DNA from: Candidatus Sodaliphilus limicaballi
Lineage (GTDB): Bacteria; Bacteroidota; Bacteroidia; Bacteroidales; Muribaculaceae
Assembly: GCA_018065815.1 (NCBI GenBank)
Contig: JAGHSP010000177.1
Coordinates: 1-7,935 of the forward strand
Direction of reading: 5' to 3'
Length of the DNA: 7,935 nt
Of the stretch, positions 6,832 to 7,935 are shown piece after piece. The position numbers and the translations under genes are program-made. Below the pieces are notes generated by a model that saw only the letters and a program-made list of their open reading frames with translations, was not told where the DNA came from and did not search any database. How positions within the stretch are numbered: the stretch's first letter is position 1; the number at the start of each line of letters is the position of its first letter.

Positions 6832-6863
6832 TTTGCCTATATCGCTGATATTCAGTAACTTTG
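6832..6863 (+). promoter_or_regulatory. Bacteroidetes-type promoter of the transposase
   Basis: TTTG (6832-6835), 20 bp, then TAACTTTG (6856-6863): both boxes match the consensus TTTG-N19-21-TAnnTTTG exactly. The start would be near 6870, about 24 bp before the transposase ATG. A second TAACTTTG at 6810-6817, inside the palindromic stretch GTTAACTTTGTTTAAC, has no -33 box at the right distance. Confidence 0.7.
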
Positions 6864-6893
6864 CCATATAAACAACAGAACGGCAAAAAGGTT

Positions 6894-7935
6894 ATGGATT
6901 CATCGGTTTTTTCTTCAATTTCGGACTACAGGGTAACAGGAAGGTGCAAATATCGCTTGGACGACTTGCTCTCGGTGGCGGTCCTGACCCACCTGTGCGG
7001 AGGCGGCACGCCATCGGACATGCATGTGTTCGCCGCAACCCGTGCCCGCGAATTCGGGCTGTTCTCGGACACGGACGGCACCCCGTCGGCCGACACGTTC
7101 GAGCGGCTCGTGAGCGCGTTGTCGCCAGATGCGCTGGAGAGGTGCGTGGTGGACAGCGGAAGGGACCTGCTGGACACGCTGCGGGAGAAGCAGGTGGTCA
7201 TTGACGGAAAGAAGTTGCGCGGGACGTCCCCGAAGAGCAAAGGCGCGAAAGGGAACTATCTGATGAACGCCTTCGTCAGCGAGAACCACCTGCTGGTGGC
7301 GCAGGAACCGCTGACGGACAAGGACAACGAGATAAAGGCCATCCCGCGCATACTTGAGAAGCTGGACATCGAGGAGGCCGTCGTCTCTATCGACGCAATA
7401 GGGACCCAGGTGGACATAGCCGAGCAGATACTCGTGCAGAAAGGCCACTATTTCCTTGCGGTGAAGGAGAACCAGCGCTCCCTGCACGAGGCCGTGAAAG
7501 ACGCTTTCAGGTATAACGCCCCCGCCGGCACGGCATCCGAGATGGAGAGCGACCACGGTCGCATAGAGAATCGCACCTGCGACATCCTGCCCGCCGATTT
7601 GATCGAGGACAAGGATGTGCTGGCAAGGTGGCCTTCACTCAAGACCCTGGCAAGGATAAAGAGCGAAGTGTACAGGGACGGACAGGACATTGTCACTTAC
7701 CGCTACTATATCAGCGACGAGGATTTCCCGCGGGCGGCATACTACAACATGCTCGCCAGAGGGCACTGGAGCATCGAGAATCAGCTGCATTGGCATCTGG
7801 ATGTGACATTTAAAGAAGATGCATCGCGCTCAAGAAAGGGATTCGCGGCACAGAACCTTTCTCTGCTGAAGAAGCTCGCACTGCAAATCGCAAGGAACCA
7901 TGACGACAAACTAAGCATAAGGAAAAGGCTCTTCC
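6894..7935 (+). CDS. ISAs1-family transposase (DDE), C terminus beyond the window
   Basis: A frame open from ATG 6894 to the window end, 347 codons plus one base, of a protein usually about 370 residues long. The N-terminal region (YRLDDLLSVAVLTHLCGG, then PSADTFERL) is the domain found before the DDE core in ISAs1 transposases. The catalytic residues are probably Asp104 (VIDGKKLRG), Asp167 (SIDAIGTQ) and Glu295 (HWSIENQLHWHLDV), followed by FKEDASR. No stop or frameshift is seen, so the enzyme may be functional. It moves its own element by DNA transposition. The coding part is G+C-rich, unlike its A/T-rich leader. A long antisense frame at 6915-7556 is a shadow of this gene. Confidence 0.93.
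   Translation, partial: MDSSVFSSISDYRVTGRCKYRLDDLLSVAVLTHLCGGGTPSDMHVFAATRAREFGLFSDTDGTPSADTFERLVSALSPDALERCVVDSGRDLLDTLREKQVVIDGKKLRGTSPKSKGAKGNYLMNAFVSENHLLVAQEPLTDKDNEIKAIPRILEKLDIEEAVVSIDAIGTQVDIAEQILVQKGHYFLAVKENQRSLHEAVKDAFRYNAPAGTASEMESDHGRIENRTCDILPADLIEDKDVLARWPSLKTLARIKSEVYRDGQDIVTYRYYISDEDFPRAAYYNMLARGHWSIENQLHWHLDVTFKEDASRSRKGFAAQNLSLLKKLALQIARNHDDKLSIRKRLF

Larger units (their letters stand above)
6676..7935 (+). mobile_element. ISAs1-family insertion sequence, left part, cut by window edge
   Basis: The element is identified by its transposase. Its left boundary is placed at CAGGG (6676) because ISAs1-family ends characteristically begin this way, and because the spot falls between the miaB promoter and the transposase leader. 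The right end, the matching inverted repeat and the target duplication are outside the window, so the boundary is provisional. The long A/T-rich leader (about 218 bp) contains two inverted repeats and the transposase promoter. Confidence 0.6.

Noticed and set aside
6915..7556. 213-codon minus-strand frame opposite the transposase
   Set aside because: The plus strand encodes a complete DDE core of a known family here; the opposite frame has no domain.

Overview
The window reads as part of a Bacteroidales chromosome. This rests on two Bacteroidetes-type promoters (a -7 box TAnnTTTG with a TTTG or TTTC box 19-20 bp upstream), A/T-rich translation starts without Shine-Dalgarno sequences, and the protein types present (a four-helix-bundle 'suffix' protein beside an EcoR124-type HsdR, and a Bacteroidetes-style ISAs1 transposase). 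The genus cannot be fixed from the sequence.

Left block (1-3966, + strand): an A/T-rich leader, a 248-residue four-helix-bundle (S23/bAvd-like) protein, and a complete 1047-residue type I restriction subunit HsdR 15 bp downstream. The matching hsdM and hsdS are not in the window and, if present, would lie to the left. This block shows the most unusual signals. hsdR is almost free of CpG (9 in 3144 bp by manual count), while the small gene before it has 37 in 747 bp. The small gene is flanked by a 17-bp direct repeat (16/17 identical) that includes both start codons, so it looks like a separable cassette. A C-rich/G-rich palindrome inserted in frame in hsdR adds about ten residues just before the nuclease aspartate.

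Middle block (3987-6601, - strand): a 12-helix MFS transporter and, upstream of it in transcription order, miaB, the radical-SAM tRNA methylthiotransferase. Both are G+C- and CpG-rich, like ordinary chromosomal genes. hsdR and the MFS gene converge with a 20-bp gap. A 13-bp-stem hairpin followed by six T residues separates miaB from the MFS gene.

Right block (about 6676-7935, + strand): the left part of an ISAs1-family insertion sequence with a good promoter and a transposase with all three DDE residues in place, cut by the window edge. Its probable left end is just upstream of the miaB promoter. No RNA genes, CRISPR arrays or origins were seen.
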